Positions 47,417-57,627 of a stretch of DNA of 64,000 bases are shown piece after piece (position 1 is the stretch's first letter; the number at the start of each line of letters is the position of its first letter). Source of the DNA: Rhodococcus sp. HNM0569 (lineage in GTDB: Bacteria; Actinomycetota; Actinomycetes; Mycobacteriales; Mycobacteriaceae). The stretch is from assembly GCF_012726205.1 (NCBI RefSeq), contig NZ_JAASAE010000001.1, forward strand, positions 429,796 through 493,795. Reading direction: 5' to 3'. Below the pieces are notes generated by a model. That model was not told where the DNA came from, made no database searches, and worked only from the letters and a program-made list of their open reading frames with translations. Made by a program: the position numbers and the translations under genes.

Positions 47417-50082
47417 CCGCCGCAACCACGACGGCGCCCGGCACCGACGACGCCGCGGCTCCCCGGCGCAGCAAGCACCGATCGCCCGACGAACTCGGCC
47501 CGCACTACAAGTGGATCGCGCTGTCGAACACGACGCTCGGCATGCTCGTCGCCACGATCAACTCGTCGATCGTCCTGATCGCACTGCCCGACATCTTCAA
47601 GGGCATCGAACTCAACCCGCTCGAGAGCAGCAACACCAGCTATCTGCTGTGGATGATGATGGGCTTCATGGTCGTCACCGCCGTCCTGGTGGTCAGCTTC
47701 GGCCGCCTCGGCGACATGTACGGCCGCGCACGCATGTACAACATGGGTTTCGCGGTGTTCACGGTCTCGTCGATCTTCCTCGCCGTCACGTGGTTCGACG
47801 GCCCGGCCGCGGCCATCTGGCTCATCGCGTGGCGAGTGGTGCAGGGCATCGGCGGCGCTTTCCTGATGGCCAACTCGTCGGCGATCCTCACCGATGCCTT
47901 CCCGACCCACCAGCGTGGGCTCGCACTCGGCATCAACGGCGTCGCCGCGATCTCCGGTTCGTTCATCGGCCTGCTCATCGGTGGTGTCCTTGCGCCGATC
48001 AACTGGAATCTCGTGTTCCTCGTGTCGGTGCCGTTCGGTGTGGCAGGGACGATCTGGGCGTACCTCAAGCTGCACGACACCGGCATCCGGCAGGACGCCC
48101 AGATGGACTGGTGGGGCAACATCACCTTCGCGGTCGGTCTCATCGCGGTGCTCGTGGGCATCACCTACGGCATCCAGCCGTACGGATCGTCGTCGATGGG
48201 CTGGGGCAGCCCGATGGTGCTGTCCTGTCTGATCGGTGGCGCAATCGTCCTGGTGATCTTCGGTGTCGTCGAGACACGGGTCGCCAAGCCGCTGTTCGAC
48301 TTGTCGCTGTTCAAGCTCCGCGCGTTCACGTGGGGCAACATCGCGAACCTCATGGGTGCGCTCGGCCGCGGCGGACTGCAGTTCATCCTCATCATCTGGC
48401 TGCAGGGCATCTGGCTGCCCCAGCACGGGTACGACTACACCCAGACACCGCTGTGGGCAGGCATCTACATGGTGCCCATGACGATCGGCTTCCTCGTGTC
48501 GGCGCCCGTGTCCGGCGTGCTCTCCGACAGGATCGGCGCGCGCTGGTTCACCACCATCGGCATGGCGATCACGGCCGCGACCTTCGCGATGATGATTGCC
48601 CTGCCGGTGGACTTCGACTACTGGGTCTTCGCGATCGTGTTGCTGATCAACGGAATCGGCATGGGCATGTTCTCGTCGCCCAACCGTGCCGTCGTGATGA
48701 ACAGCCTGCCCGCCAACGCACGTGGCTCGGGTGCGGGCATGATGACGACCTTCCAGAACGCCGCGATGGTGCTGTCGATCGGCCTGTTCTTCAGCCTCAT
48801 GATCGCCGGACTCAGCAGCCATCTGCCCGCGGCGATGCACGACGGTCTCGTCGAGAACGGCGTACCGGGTGACCAGGCGACGTCCGTCGCCGACCTGCCC
48901 GCGGTCGCGATTCTGTTCGCGGCGTTCCTCGGCTACAACCCGATCAAGGAACTCCTCGGTCCGCATCTCGGCTCGCTCAGCCCGGATCAGCAGGCCCATC
49001 TCACCGGCCTCGACTTCTTTCCGCACCTGATCTCCGGCCCCTTCGCCGACGGCCTGTCGGTTGCCTTCACGTTCGCGATCGTGGCGTGCGTGATCGGCGC
49101 GATCGCGTCGCTGATGACGGGCCCGAACACGCCGCCCGACGCGCACCACGAGTCCGTGGGCGCCGAACTCGCAGGCGTCGCGGGAGAGTCGGGCAGCCTC
49201 GTACCGTCCGAGCTGGTGGTGGCGGAACGGGACGGGAGCACAGGAGAGGCCCAGACGGTGTCGGTCGGCGCGTCGCGCACCGTCCTGCACGGCTATGTCA
49301 CGCTCGCCGACGGCGGGGTGTCCGCGCCGGGCGCCGTGCTCACGGTCACGGGCACCGACGGGCTGCAACGCGCCCGCACGGTCGCCGGGCCCGACGGGGC
49401 CTACTCGGTCGGCGACCTGCCCGCGGACTCGTACACGGTGATCGTCACCGACACCGGATTCGATCCGCAAGCCGTCACGATCGCACTCGACGAGAGCGCA
49501 CCGCGACGACGTGATTTCGTGTTGTCGGGCGGCGGTGTCCTGACCGGCTCGATCCGCTCTCGTATCGGCACGATGCGTGCGACGGTCGTCGTGATGGACT
49601 CGTCGGGCAGTGTCGTCGCGCAAGCCCGCACCGACGAGGACGGTTCGTTCCGCATCGACGGACTCCCACCGGGCGATCTCGTCGTGACGGCAGCCGCGGA
49701 GGCACACCAGCCGGTGAGCGAAGTCGTGCGCGTCGAGCCCGGGACGCCGAGCGTCGCGGAGATGGTGCTGTCGAGCGTCGGCGGCGCGACCGGCACCGTC
49801 CGGATGCGCGAGCGTCCGGTCGCCGGCGCGACCGTCACCGCAGTCGACTCGTCGGGCACCGTGGTGGGCCGCGCAGTCACCGACGATGCGGGCGCTTATC
49901 GCGTCGAGGGCTTGACCGACGGCGGCTACACGCTGGTCACGAGTGCGTACCAGCCCGCTGCGGTCCGTGCCGTGGTGAGCGGAGACGGCGAGGCCGTCGC
50001 CGACATCGTCCTCCGCAGTACCCCGGTGCCGAGCGCGGCCGGTTCGGGAGCACACGCGCGTCTCGACGCCGCACCGCACTGA
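47413..50082 (+). CDS. 14-TM MFS exporter (EmrB/QacA type) with three-repeat C-terminal tail
   Basis: An 889-residue protein. Residues about 30-575 form a fourteen-helix DHA2-type (EmrB/QacA) major facilitator (GRLGDMYGRARMYNMG between TM2 and TM3, WRVVQGIGGAFLMANSSAIL as motif C). A linker follows, then residues about 615-889 hold three more copies of the same beta-sandwich repeat as the upstream proteins. With fourteen helices both ends are predicted in the cytoplasm, so the tail would face inward. Start GTG at 47413 with GGAAGGAG six bases upstream. The fusion to these repeats is unusual; the substrate (drug, lipid or other) is unknown. Confidence 0.88.
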   Translation: MTAATTTAPGTDDAAAPRRSKHRSPDELGPHYKWIALSNTTLGMLVATINSSIVLIALPDIFKGIELNPLESSNTSYLLWMMMGFMVVTAVLVVSFGRLGDMYGRARMYNMGFAVFTVSSIFLAVTWFDGPAAAIWLIAWRVVQGIGGAFLMANSSAILTDAFPTHQRGLALGINGVAAISGSFIGLLIGGVLAPINWNLVFLVSVPFGVAGTIWAYLKLHDTGIRQDAQMDWWGNITFAVGLIAVLVGITYGIQPYGSSSMGWGSPMVLSCLIGGAIVLVIFGVVETRVAKPLFDLSLFKLRAFTWGNIANLMGALGRGGLQFILIIWLQGIWLPQHGYDYTQTPLWAGIYMVPMTIGFLVSAPVSGVLSDRIGARWFTTIGMAITAATFAMMIALPVDFDYWVFAIVLLINGIGMGMFSSPNRAVVMNSLPANARGSGAGMMTTFQNAAMVLSIGLFFSLMIAGLSSHLPAAMHDGLVENGVPGDQATSVADLPAVAILFAAFLGYNPIKELLGPHLGSLSPDQQAHLTGLDFFPHLISGPFADGLSVAFTFAIVACVIGAIASLMTGPNTPPDAHHESVGAELAGVAGESGSLVPSELVVAERDGSTGEAQTVSVGASRTVLHGYVTLADGGVSAPGAVLTVTGTDGLQRARTVAGPDGAYSVGDLPADSYTVIVTDTGFDPQAVTIALDESAPRRRDFVLSGGGVLTGSIRSRIGTMRATVVVMDSSGSVVAQARTDEDGSFRIDGLPPGDLVVTAAAEAHQPVSEVVRVEPGTPSVAEMVLSSVGGATGTVRMRERPVAGATVTAVDSSGTVVGRAVTDDAGAYRVEGLTDGGYTLVTSAYQPAAVRAVVSGDGEAVADIVLRSTPVPSAAGSGAHARLDAAPH

Positions 50083-50136
50083 GCCACTGCGGACACGCGT
50101 CGCGGTGCCCGTGGACGCACGGGCACCGCGCCGCAG

Positions 50137-50934
50137 CTACACGAGTGGGTTGGCCCCGTTGAGGAATATCCACAGCGCGACTCCGCCCGCGATCCCGACC
50201 ACAGCGAGCACGAGCGACCCGGCGAACGGACGCGTGGCCCAACCACGGCGCCCGTCGAGCGCGATCCGGCCGGGGCCGGTGAGTATCAACACCCCGGCGC
50301 ACACGCCGAGCAGGGTCTCGTACTCGACACCGTCCGGTGCGAAGTACGCGAGTCCCGGTTCGGCGGCCTGCCGAAACGCCCACGCATTGATCATCAACGC
50401 CAAGGCGCCTGCGGCCGCGACCGGAGTCAGCAGCCCGAGCACCAGCAGCACACCCGCCGCGGTCTCGCCGACCGCCCCGGCGACGGCGAGTGCACGTGCT
50501 TGATCGAAGCCGCCCTCCGCGAGGAGGGTTTCGAATCCGTCGAGACCCGGCCCGTTCCAGAGTCCGGTGAGCTTCTGCAGACCGTGCACGAGCAGCGTGC
50601 CGCCTACGACCAGGCGCAGTGCGAGCAATCCCAGGTCGAGCGTGCCGCGTCCCGTCTTCGTGTCACGTTCGCGATGCGAGGGCGTGCCCGCAGCCGGCGT
50701 CGGCGCTGCGGGCCCGGCCGTGGACGCACCACTGGTCGGCAAGATCTCCGTGGCTGCAGCGTCGGAGGTCGACGGTTCGGCGGGCGCGCCGGAGCGCCCG
50801 GCTGGAAAACTCTCGGTCGGGAGGTCGTCGAACGGGCTCAGCGACGGTCTGCCCAGGTCGCCCGCGGACGTGCCTGCATCCGCACCACTCGTGCCGCGAC
50901 CGGTGGACAGCCGACTTGTGGGGTCATTGCGCAT
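50137..50934 (-). CDS. DoxX-family membrane protein (Rv3005c-like)
   Basis: A 265-residue DoxX-family protein with a disordered Pro/Ser/Thr/Ala-rich N-terminus (about 1-100) and four membrane helices (LALRLVVGGTLLVHGLQKLTG and others, ending GGVALWIFLNG). M. tuberculosis Rv3005c joins SodA and SseA in a membrane-bound oxidoreductase complex that defends against radical stress; whether those partners are used here is inferred. ATG at 50934; a GTG three codons earlier (50943) is also possible. Divergent from lppZ. Confidence 0.85.
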   Translation of the reverse strand: MRNDPTSRLSTGRGTSGADAGTSAGDLGRPSLSPFDDLPTESFPAGRSGAPAEPSTSDAAATEILPTSGASTAGPAAPTPAAGTPSHRERDTKTGRGTLDLGLLALRLVVGGTLLVHGLQKLTGLWNGPGLDGFETLLAEGGFDQARALAVAGAVGETAAGVLLVLGLLTPVAAAGALALMINAWAFRQAAEPGLAYFAPDGVEYETLLGVCAGVLILTGPGRIALDGRRGWATRPFAGSLVLAVVGIAGGVALWIFLNGANPLV

Positions 50935-51075
50935 GTCGCTCACGCGCTCAGGGTAAGGGCGTGGGCAGGCACCTGCGGGGAACACGACCGGCGTGGCGGT
51001 GACCCGGTCGCTTTCCGTAACGTCTGCACCATGACGGCGCGCGGGACGAGGCGGGGACACACCGAGGGGATGCGC

Positions 51076-52200
51076 ATGAGGGGAACTCGCACGGTAGGCA
51101 TCGCCGCGGTGTGCGTCGCCCTCGTGGCCGCGGGCGGGTGCGCGCAGTTCGACGACTCGTCGGCCTCCCCGTTCACCCCGGAGCCGTCCGACATGGCGGT
51201 GGGCGAGGTACAGCCGGAAAGCCCGCAGCCACCCGAGTCGTCGGAGCCCGCGACACCGCCGGGCCCGCTCGGCCCGTGCCAGGACGCCGATCCCGCGGTG
51301 GTCGCGACGTGCCTCGACACGACGGGCGGGCTCGTGGTGCTCCCCGACGGGCAGCACGCGCTCGTCGGCGAAAGGCGCACCGGACGCATCCTCGAGGTCA
51401 CCGCGGGCCAACCGCCCCGCGAGGTCGCGCGCGTCGACGTCGACGCGGGAGCGGACGGCGGGCTCACCGACATCGCGCTGTCCCCCACCTACGCCGAGGA
51501 CAACTTGATCTACGCGTACGTCACGACCGGATCCGACAATCGAGTCGTCCGCGTCGCGCCCGGCGACACGCCCAAACCCGTGTTGTCCGGCATCCCGCGC
51601 GGCGCGTCCGGCAACGGTGGGTCGCTCGAGTTCGCAGGCGCCGGCGAACTGATGGTGGCCACCGGCGACGGCGGCGACGCGGCCGCGGCGACCGATCCCG
51701 GCTCGCTCGGCGGCAAACTGCTGCGGGTGCGCGACCTCACCACTTCGGGCTCGACACGCCCCGAGATCGTCCTGACCGGACTGGGCGCGCCGGGCGGCGT
51801 GTGCGTCGAGCCCGGTGTCGCGACGTGGGTCACCGACCGGATGCCGCTGCAGGACCGATTGCAGCGGGTCGGTACCGACGGAACGGTCTCCACTCCGGTG
51901 TGGACGTGGCCCGATCGGCCGGGCGTCGGTGGATGCGTCGCGGCGGCAGGCGTCGTCGCGGTGGCCCTCGAGTACGGCAAGGCGATGTCCGTCCTGGCCG
52001 CCGATCCGAAGACCGGTGCCGTGACGGCCGCACCGGGGCTGCTCGCGCAGGATCGCTACGGTGCACTCGGCAGCGCGTCGATCGCGTCCGACGGCCAACT
52101 GTGGGCGGGCACCGTCAACAAGACGTCGGGCGAGCCCGGCCCGACCGACGACCGCGTGGTCAAGCTTCCACCCCCGTCGGGAGGCGGCGGATTCGACTGA
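51076..52200 (+). CDS. lppZ: LppZ-like lipoprotein, sorbosone/glucose dehydrogenase beta-propeller fold
   Basis: A 374-residue lipoprotein. The signal peptide MRGTRTVGIAAVCVALVAA ends in a lipobox (AAGGC), with the modified Cys near residue 22. It has a Pro/Glu/Ser-rich linker and then a six-bladed propeller of the PQQ-glucose/sorbosone dehydrogenase type (LPDGQHALVGERRTGRILEV, GLTDIALSPTYAEDNLIYAY, GNGGSLEFAGAGELMVATGDG). Enzymatic PQQ binding is not shown; a binding or sensing role is equally possible. The ATG at 51076 has GAGGGG six bases upstream. Same place as Rv3006. Confidence 0.88.
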   Translation: MRGTRTVGIAAVCVALVAAGGCAQFDDSSASPFTPEPSDMAVGEVQPESPQPPESSEPATPPGPLGPCQDADPAVVATCLDTTGGLVVLPDGQHALVGERRTGRILEVTAGQPPREVARVDVDAGADGGLTDIALSPTYAEDNLIYAYVTTGSDNRVVRVAPGDTPKPVLSGIPRGASGNGGSLEFAGAGELMVATGDGGDAAAATDPGSLGGKLLRVRDLTTSGSTRPEIVLTGLGAPGGVCVEPGVATWVTDRMPLQDRLQRVGTDGTVSTPVWTWPDRPGVGGCVAAAGVVAVALEYGKAMSVLAADPKTGAVTAAPGLLAQDRYGALGSASIASDGQLWAGTVNKTSGEPGPTDDRVVKLPPPSGGGGFD

Positions 52201-52215
52201 CCCGAAGCCGGGTCA
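52198..52215. terminator. Hairpin carrying both stop codons of lppZ and gatB
   Basis: A seven-base stem (52198-52204 with 52209-52215) and four-base loop. The lppZ TGA and the gatB TGA (on the other strand) are its two outer ends, so the convergent genes share it. Confidence 0.45.
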
Positions 52216-53724
52216 GCCCGCGCACGCCTCCAGCACGAGCTCGTTGACGCGAGCCGGGTCGGCCTTGCCCTTCGTCGCCTTCATGACCTGACCGACGAGC
52301 GCACCCGCGGCCTTGGTCTTGCCGTCCTTGATCTTGGCGACGATGTCGGGATTGGCGGCCACGACCTCGGCGACCGCCTGCGCGACGGCACCGTCGTCGG
52401 TGGCGGTCGCGAGTTCACGCGCCTCGACCACCGCCGCGACACCACCCTCGCCCGCGAGCACGCCGTCGACGGCCTTGCGCGCATTCGAGTTGGTGAGCGT
52501 GCGCGCCGCCACCAGCGCGACGACCTCGGCGACCTGCGCGGGCGTGATGGGCAGTTCGGCGAGTTCGACGCCACGCGTGTTGGCCTGCTGGGAGAGGTAG
52601 GCGACCCACCAGCTGCGGGCCGCGTCCGCGGGCGCGCCCGCCTCCACGGTCGCGAGGATCAGCTCGAGAGCACCCGCGTTGACGACGTCGCGCATCACCT
52701 CGTCGGACACGCCCCACTGCTCCTGGATGCGTCCCCGGCGCAGCCACGGCAGCTCGGGCAGCGTGGCGCGCAGCTCCTCGACCCACTCGGCGTCGGGGGC
52801 GACGGGCTCGAGATCGGGCTCCGGGAAGTACCGGTAGTCCTCGGCGGTCTCCTTGCGACGGCCCGGCGACGTCGTGCCGTCGGCCTCCTGGAAGTGCCGC
52901 GTCTCCTGCACGATCTCGCCGCCCGCCTCGAGCACCGCGCCCTGACGGCGCATCTCGTAGCGCACCGCCACCTCGACGCTCTTGAGCGAGTTGACGTTCT
53001 TCGTCTCGGTGCGGGTGCCGAACTCGGTCGCCTCCTTGCGCATCAGCGACACGTTGGCATCGCAGCGCAAGGATCCCTGGTCCATGCGGACGTCGGACAC
53101 CTCGAGCGCGCGCAGCAGGTCGCGCAGCGCGGTGACGTAGGCGCGCGCGACCTCGGGGGCACGCTCCCCCGCACCGGTGATCGGCTTCGTCACGATCTCG
53201 ACGAGCGGAACGCCCGCGCGGTTGTAGTCGAGCAGCGAGTGACTCGCGCCGTGGATACGGCCCGTCGCGCCGCCGACGTGCAGCGACTTGCCGGTGTCCT
53301 CCTCCATGTGCGCGCGCTCGATGTCGACGCGCCATGTGGTGCCGTCGTCGAGTTGCACGTCGAGGAAGCCGTCGTGCGCGATCGGCTCGTCGTACTGCGA
53401 GATCTGGTAGTTCTTCGGCTGATCCGGGTAGAAGTAGTTCTTGCGCGCGAACCGGCCCCACGGCGTGATCGAGCAGTTCAGTGCGAGCCCGATACGGACG
53501 GCGGACTCGACGGCCGCCTGGTTGACCACCGGCAACGCACCCGGCAGTCCGAGGCACACCGGGCACACCTGCGTGTTGGGCTCGGCCCCGAATGCCGTCG
53601 GGCACCCACAGAACATCTTCGTGTTCGTGCCGAGTTCGACGTGGACCTCCATGCCGAGGACCGGGTCGTACTTGGCGAGCACGTCGTCGTAGTCGAGAAT
53701 CTCCGGGGCGTCCAGGGCAGTCAT
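52213..53724 (-). CDS. gatB: Aspartyl/glutamyl-tRNA amidotransferase subunit B
   Basis: GatB binds mis-acylated tRNA and carries the kinase-like site that activates the side chain. The 503-residue protein has the signature GLEVHVEL-type region ([21 protein letters not shown]), [15 protein letters not shown] with zinc-binding cysteines, [23 protein letters not shown], and a C-terminal tail domain (YqeY-like) with a helix ending in [14 protein letters not shown] at 53724. GatA and GatC are 5 kb away, past pfkA and an inserted group, but probably form one complex. Confidence 0.96.
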   Translation of the reverse strand: MTALDAPEILDYDDVLAKYDPVLGMEVHVELGTNTKMFCGCPTAFGAEPNTQVCPVCLGLPGALPVVNQAAVESAVRIGLALNCSITPWGRFARKNYFYPDQPKNYQISQYDEPIAHDGFLDVQLDDGTTWRVDIERAHMEEDTGKSLHVGGATGRIHGASHSLLDYNRAGVPLVEIVTKPITGAGERAPEVARAYVTALRDLLRALEVSDVRMDQGSLRCDANVSLMRKEATEFGTRTETKNVNSLKSVEVAVRYEMRRQGAVLEAGGEIVQETRHFQEADGTTSPGRRKETAEDYRYFPEPDLEPVAPDAEWVEELRATLPELPWLRRGRIQEQWGVSDEVMRDVVNAGALELILATVEAGAPADAARSWWVAYLSQQANTRGVELAELPITPAQVAEVVALVAARTLTNSNARKAVDGVLAGEGGVAAVVEARELATATDDGAVAQAVAEVVAANPDIVAKIKDGKTKAAGALVGQVMKATKGKADPARVNELVLEACAG

Positions 53725-53792
53725 GCCTCCGAGTTTAGGCGGCGACGATTGCCGCGGGTCATGCGACCGCGACACCCGCGCCCGACCGGCCG

Positions 53793-54824
53793 TCAGCCGA
53801 ACATGGCGGACGCCTCGGCGTAGCGAGTCAGCGGCACGCGCTTGAGTTCGCGCGTCGCGTCGGCCAGCGGCACGAGGTCGATCGACGTGCCCCGCAACGA
53901 CACCATGTTGCCGAAGTCGCCGCGGTGGACGGCATCCGTCGCGTGCAGACCGAACCGGGTCGCGAGCACCCGGTCGTACGCGGTGGGAGTACCGCCACGC
54001 TGGGTATACCCGAGGACCGTCGTGCGGACCTCCTTGCCGATCCGGCGTTCGATCTCGTCACCCAACTGTTGCGCGACGCCCGTGAAGATCTTGTGCCCGA
54101 ACTCGTCGATCCCGCCCTCGCGCAGCGCCATCGACTCGGGCTTGGGCGCGGCACCCTCGGCCACCACACAGATGAAGTGCTTGTCGCCACGCGCGAACCT
54201 GTCCTCGATCAGCGCGCACACGTCGTCGACGTCGAAAGGCTCCTCCGGCACGAGAGTCATGTGGGCTCCGCCCGCGATGCCCGCGTGCAGCGCGATCCAC
54301 CCCGCGTGCCGTCCCATCACCTCGACGAGCATGACCCGCTGGTGCGATTCCGCCGTCGTGTGCAGCCGGTCGATCGCCTCGGTCGCGACCGACACGGCGG
54401 TGTCGAAGCCGAACGTCACGTCGGTGATGGCGATGTCGTTGTCGATCGTCTTCGGCACACCGACGACCGGCACGCCGGACTGGGACAACCAGTGCGCCGC
54501 GGTGAGGGTGCCTTCGCCGCCGATCGGGATGAGCGCGTCGATCTCGTTGTCCGCGAGGGTCTGCCTGATGCGCGGCAAGCCTTCGCGCAGACGGCTCGGG
54601 TTGACGCGTGCGGTGCCCAGGATCGTGCCTCCGCGGGTGAGGATGCGGTCGATGCGCTCGTTCGCCTCGAGCAGGGTGTGACTGTCCTCGAGCAGCCCGC
54701 GCCACCCGTCACGGAAGCCCACCACGGTACTGCCGTACCGGCGGTCGGCGGTGCGGACCACAGCACGGATGACCGCATTGAGTCCCGGGCAGTCGCCGCC
54801 CCCGGTGAGGATTCCGATACGCAT
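53793..54824 (-). CDS. pfkA: ATP-dependent 6-phosphofructokinase
   Basis: PfkA phosphorylates fructose-6-phosphate to the 1,6-bisphosphate. The 343-residue protein has [26 protein letters not shown] (with the Gly that marks ATP rather than pyrophosphate use), PKTIDNDI with the catalytic Asp, and [18 protein letters not shown] at 54824. It follows the Rv3010c position: in M. tuberculosis pfkA lies directly between gatA and gatB, but here four extra genes separate it from gatA. Confidence 0.95.
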   Translation of the reverse strand: MRIGILTGGGDCPGLNAVIRAVVRTADRRYGSTVVGFRDGWRGLLEDSHTLLEANERIDRILTRGGTILGTARVNPSRLREGLPRIRQTLADNEIDALIPIGGEGTLTAAHWLSQSGVPVVGVPKTIDNDIAITDVTFGFDTAVSVATEAIDRLHTTAESHQRVMLVEVMGRHAGWIALHAGIAGGAHMTLVPEEPFDVDDVCALIEDRFARGDKHFICVVAEGAAPKPESMALREGGIDEFGHKIFTGVAQQLGDEIERRIGKEVRTTVLGYTQRGGTPTAYDRVLATRFGLHATDAVHRGDFGNMVSLRGTSIDLVPLADATRELKRVPLTRYAEASAMFG

Positions 54825-54912
54825 ACGTGCCCCCGCTCGGCTCGTGTACTCGCAGTGCTCCGTGACTCGAACGTATCCGGTGCGAGCGCGTCGCGCGCGG
54901 GGAACCGGACGG

Positions 54913-55575
54913 TCAGCCCGGCGTCACGACACCGCTTTCGTACGCGACGACGACGGCCTGCGCTCGGTCGCGCACACCGAGTTTGCCCAGCACCTTCCCG
55001 ACATGCGTCTTGACGGTCTGCTCCGCGACGAACAGGTGCACCGCGATCTCGGAGTTCGACAATCCACGCGCGAGCAGTTCGAGCACCTCGCGTTCGCGCG
55101 GCGTGAGCGCGGCGAGACCGTCGTACGCGCGGCGCGGTGCGGCACGCCGCTTCGTGACGTTCTCGATGAGCCGACGCGTCACGGTGGGTGCCAGCAGCGC
55201 GTCGCCCGCGGCGACGACGCGCACCGCCCGCACCAGTTCGTCGGCCGGGGCGTCCTTGAGCATGAACCCACTCGCGCCTGCACCGAGCGCGTCGTAGACG
55301 TAGTCGTCGATGTCGAACGTCGTGAGCATCAGCACGCGTACCGGCGGCGAGTAGCCGCTCGCGAGGATCTCGCGAGCGGCGTCGAGTCCGTTCATCTCGG
55401 GCATCCGCACGTCCATCAGCACGACATCGGGGCGGATGCGCGCGACCTCACGCACGGCGGCCCGCCCGTCGGGGGCATCGCCGACCACGCTGATGTCGGG
55501 TTGCGCCGCGAGCAGCGCGCCGAAACCCTGTCGCACCATTGCCTGATCGTCCGCGATGAAAACAGTGATCGCCAC
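54913..55575 (-). CDS. NarL/LuxR-type response regulator
   Basis: A 220-residue regulator. The receiver domain ([19 protein letters not shown], phospho-Asp in [32 protein letters not shown]) is followed by a LuxR-type helix-turn-helix ([41 protein letters not shown]). It is 27 bases downstream of a histidine kinase. GTG at 55575 ([10 protein letters not shown]). The target genes are unknown; the divergently placed phospholipase is a candidate. Confidence 0.92.
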   Translation of the reverse strand: MAITVFIADDQAMVRQGFGALLAAQPDISVVGDAPDGRAAVREVARIRPDVVLMDVRMPEMNGLDAAREILASGYSPPVRVLMLTTFDIDDYVYDALGAGASGFMLKDAPADELVRAVRVVAAGDALLAPTVTRRLIENVTKRRAAPRRAYDGLAALTPREREVLELLARGLSNSEIAVHLFVAEQTVKTHVGKVLGKLGVRDRAQAVVVAYESGVVTPG

Positions 55576-55602
55576 GCCCGACAGCCTAGGCACGCGGGCG
55601 GC

Positions 55603-56769
55603 TCAGAAGGCCACTCGCACGTCGAAACCGCCGTCCGAACGCGGACCGGTTTCGAGACGGGCGCCGACCGCACGTGCACGCTCGCGCATTCCCGGGATAC
55701 CGTGCCCGCCCGTCCCACTCGACAGTGCGCCGACCGTCTGCGCCGCGGGTACCGACTCGTTCGAGATCGACATACTTTGCGGCGCAGCGAAGTCCACGGA
55801 AACCTCGATCGGCGAACCCGGCGCATGCCGCACCGCGTTCGCGAGCGACTCCTGCAGGATCCGGTACATCACGAGCCCCACGGTCTCGCCGACCGCGGCC
55901 GGGTCACCCGTCGTGGTCACGCGCAGGTCGGCACCCGTCCTGCGGGTCGCGTCGAGCAGTCCGTCGACGTCGCGGGCACCAGGCTGTGGCATGTGCTCGC
56001 CGGACTGCCCGTCACTGCGCAGGACTCCGAGCATGCCGCGGATCTCGTCCAGCGCAGCCCGTCCCGACGCGCCGATCGAGTCGAACTCGGCCTTGACGTC
56101 GTCGGACACCCCGCCGAGCCGGTACGGCGCGCTCTGCGCCTGCACCACGACCATCGACATGTGGTGTGCGACGACGTCGTGGAGGTCGCGCGCGATCCGC
56201 GCACGTTCTTCCAGAATCGACCGCCGCGCACGCTCGAGCTCACTCACCTCCTCCTGTTTCGCGAGCTGCCTGCGCGAGGACACCAGCCAGCGCACCAGGA
56301 GGCCGAACGCGACCAGGGTGGTGATACCGACCGCCCAACCCCGTCCGTCCTGGCCCGGCGCCATCGCCAGGAACAGCAACGCGGTCGTCACCCAGGCGAC
56401 GCCGACGATCGGTACCGCGGCGCGCATCGCGACCGCCGCGAGCAACGCCGTGAGTACGAGGATGTGCACCACCTGCCACGGATACGAGTAGTCCGAGTTC
56501 AGGTCGAACGCGACCGGGAAGACGAGCGCGCCGGCTGCCGAGATCGCCCAACCCAGTGCGGGATTGAGCCGGATCAGGAAGAACGGGAACGCGACGAGGG
56601 CCGCCACGAAGGGCTGCACCGGGTAGGGCACGTCGTGCGTCAGATGCATCGTGGGCCACGAGACGGTGAACAACGTCAGGGTGACGACGACGATGCCTAC
56701 GTCGAGCAGCCGCGATGCGGGCACACGGCGCACCGCCGATGCCGTGCGGCCACCCGCCCTGCGAACCAT
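55603..56769 (-). CDS. Sensor histidine kinase (HisKA_3 type)
   Basis: A 388-residue membrane histidine kinase. Residues 20-165 have about five helices (IVVVTLTLFTVSWPTMHL, PFVAALVAFPFFLIRL, WAISAAGALVFPVAFDL, VVHILVLTALLAAVAMRAA, WVTTALLFLAMAP) and no large extracytoplasmic loop, so it probably senses a membrane signal. A coiled coil leads to the H-box RIARDLHDVVAHHMS with the phospho-His and a HATPase at the end (ILQESLANAVRHA, GHGIPGMRERA). The ATG at 56769 has AGAGG seven bases upstream. Pairs with the next gene. Confidence 0.92.
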   Translation of the reverse strand: MVRRAGGRTASAVRRVPASRLLDVGIVVVTLTLFTVSWPTMHLTHDVPYPVQPFVAALVAFPFFLIRLNPALGWAISAAGALVFPVAFDLNSDYSYPWQVVHILVLTALLAAVAMRAAVPIVGVAWVTTALLFLAMAPGQDGRGWAVGITTLVAFGLLVRWLVSSRRQLAKQEEVSELERARRSILEERARIARDLHDVVAHHMSMVVVQAQSAPYRLGGVSDDVKAEFDSIGASGRAALDEIRGMLGVLRSDGQSGEHMPQPGARDVDGLLDATRRTGADLRVTTTGDPAAVGETVGLVMYRILQESLANAVRHAPGSPIEVSVDFAAPQSMSISNESVPAAQTVGALSSGTGGHGIPGMRERARAVGARLETGPRSDGGFDVRVAF

Positions 56770-56949
56770 CCGTGTACCTCTCACCGTACCGAGCCTATGC
56801 AGGCGGATCGCGCGTGTCGTCATACCACGGGGTGAGTTCGACATGGCTCGCGCGGGGCACCTGCGGCGCCGGGTCACCCCGACGGGCGGGACGGTAACCA
56901 CTCCGCCGGGCGATTACGCAGGGTACGGGCGATTTCTAGCGTCGTCGAC

Positions 56950-57627
56950 ATGACGAATCGCAGACGCAGAGCAACGTTCGCGACCACGATGCTCGTCGCC
57001 GCCGCGGCATGGTTTCCGGCTACCACTGCACAGGCCGCAGCGGCTACGACGGACGACGCCGGCCGCGAGCGAACGGCAGCGGAGCGCGTGATCGAGGCGA
57101 TGACCGGGAATGCCGGCGCCACCGGTGCTACCGAAGTCACCGGCGCTCTCCCCGCTGACTTCGAGACGGTGATGGGTTACGCGCCTGTCCTCGAGGACGG
57201 CCACCTCGCGGCGCCCGAGGGCGTGTGCTCGTCGCCGATTCCACTGCCGACGGAGTTCGAACCCGCCTGCCGCCGACACGATCTCGGCTACGACCTGTTG
57301 CGCTATTCGGCCGCCGCCGGCTCCGAGCTCGGACCGTGGGCGAGGAAGGCGCTCGACGCCGATCTCGACCGGAACATGCACGCCGCGTGCGAGAGCCGCC
57401 CGGAAGGCGCGCCCCGCACGACCTGCACCGCGTTCGCGGACATCGCCGCCACGGCCGTCCGGGTCAATTCGCTCCGGCAGCACGACGGGGTCCCGGCCGA
57501 CGAACGGATGCTGCTCGGGGTCGGCGGCGGAGCGGCTCTTGCGGTGGGCGTGGCTCTGGTGGCCGCCCATCGGCACCGCAGGGTGCGCGCTCCGCGTGCC
57601 GCGACGACAGACGCGGTGATCGTGTGA
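56950..57627 (+). CDS. Secreted phospholipase A2-like protein with C-terminal membrane anchor
   Basis: A 225-residue protein with an N-terminal signal sequence (RRRATFATTMLVAAAAWF..TAQAAAA), a prokaryotic phospholipase A2 domain with the catalytic dyad CRRHDLGYDLLRY near residue 107, four cysteines (two likely disulfides: VCSSP, ACRRHD, HAACES, TTCTAF), and a C-terminal helix (LLGVGGGAALAVGVALVAA) followed by basic residues. It should sit on the outer face of the membrane and release fatty acids from lipids. The stop overlaps the next gene by four bases. Related secreted enzymes occur in Streptomyces. Confidence 0.8.
   Translation: MTNRRRRATFATTMLVAAAAWFPATTAQAAAATTDDAGRERTAAERVIEAMTGNAGATGATEVTGALPADFETVMGYAPVLEDGHLAAPEGVCSSPIPLPTEFEPACRRHDLGYDLLRYSAAAGSELGPWARKALDADLDRNMHAACESRPEGAPRTTCTAFADIAATAVRVNSLRQHDGVPADERMLLGVGGGAALAVGVALVAAHRHRRVRAPRAATTDAVIV

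Noticed and set aside
46912..50079. A 1055-codon open frame antisense to the MFS/repeat genes
   Set aside because: Low-complexity Arg/His/Asp/Ala composition without a recognisable fold; the plus-strand frames have clear transporter and YceI motifs.
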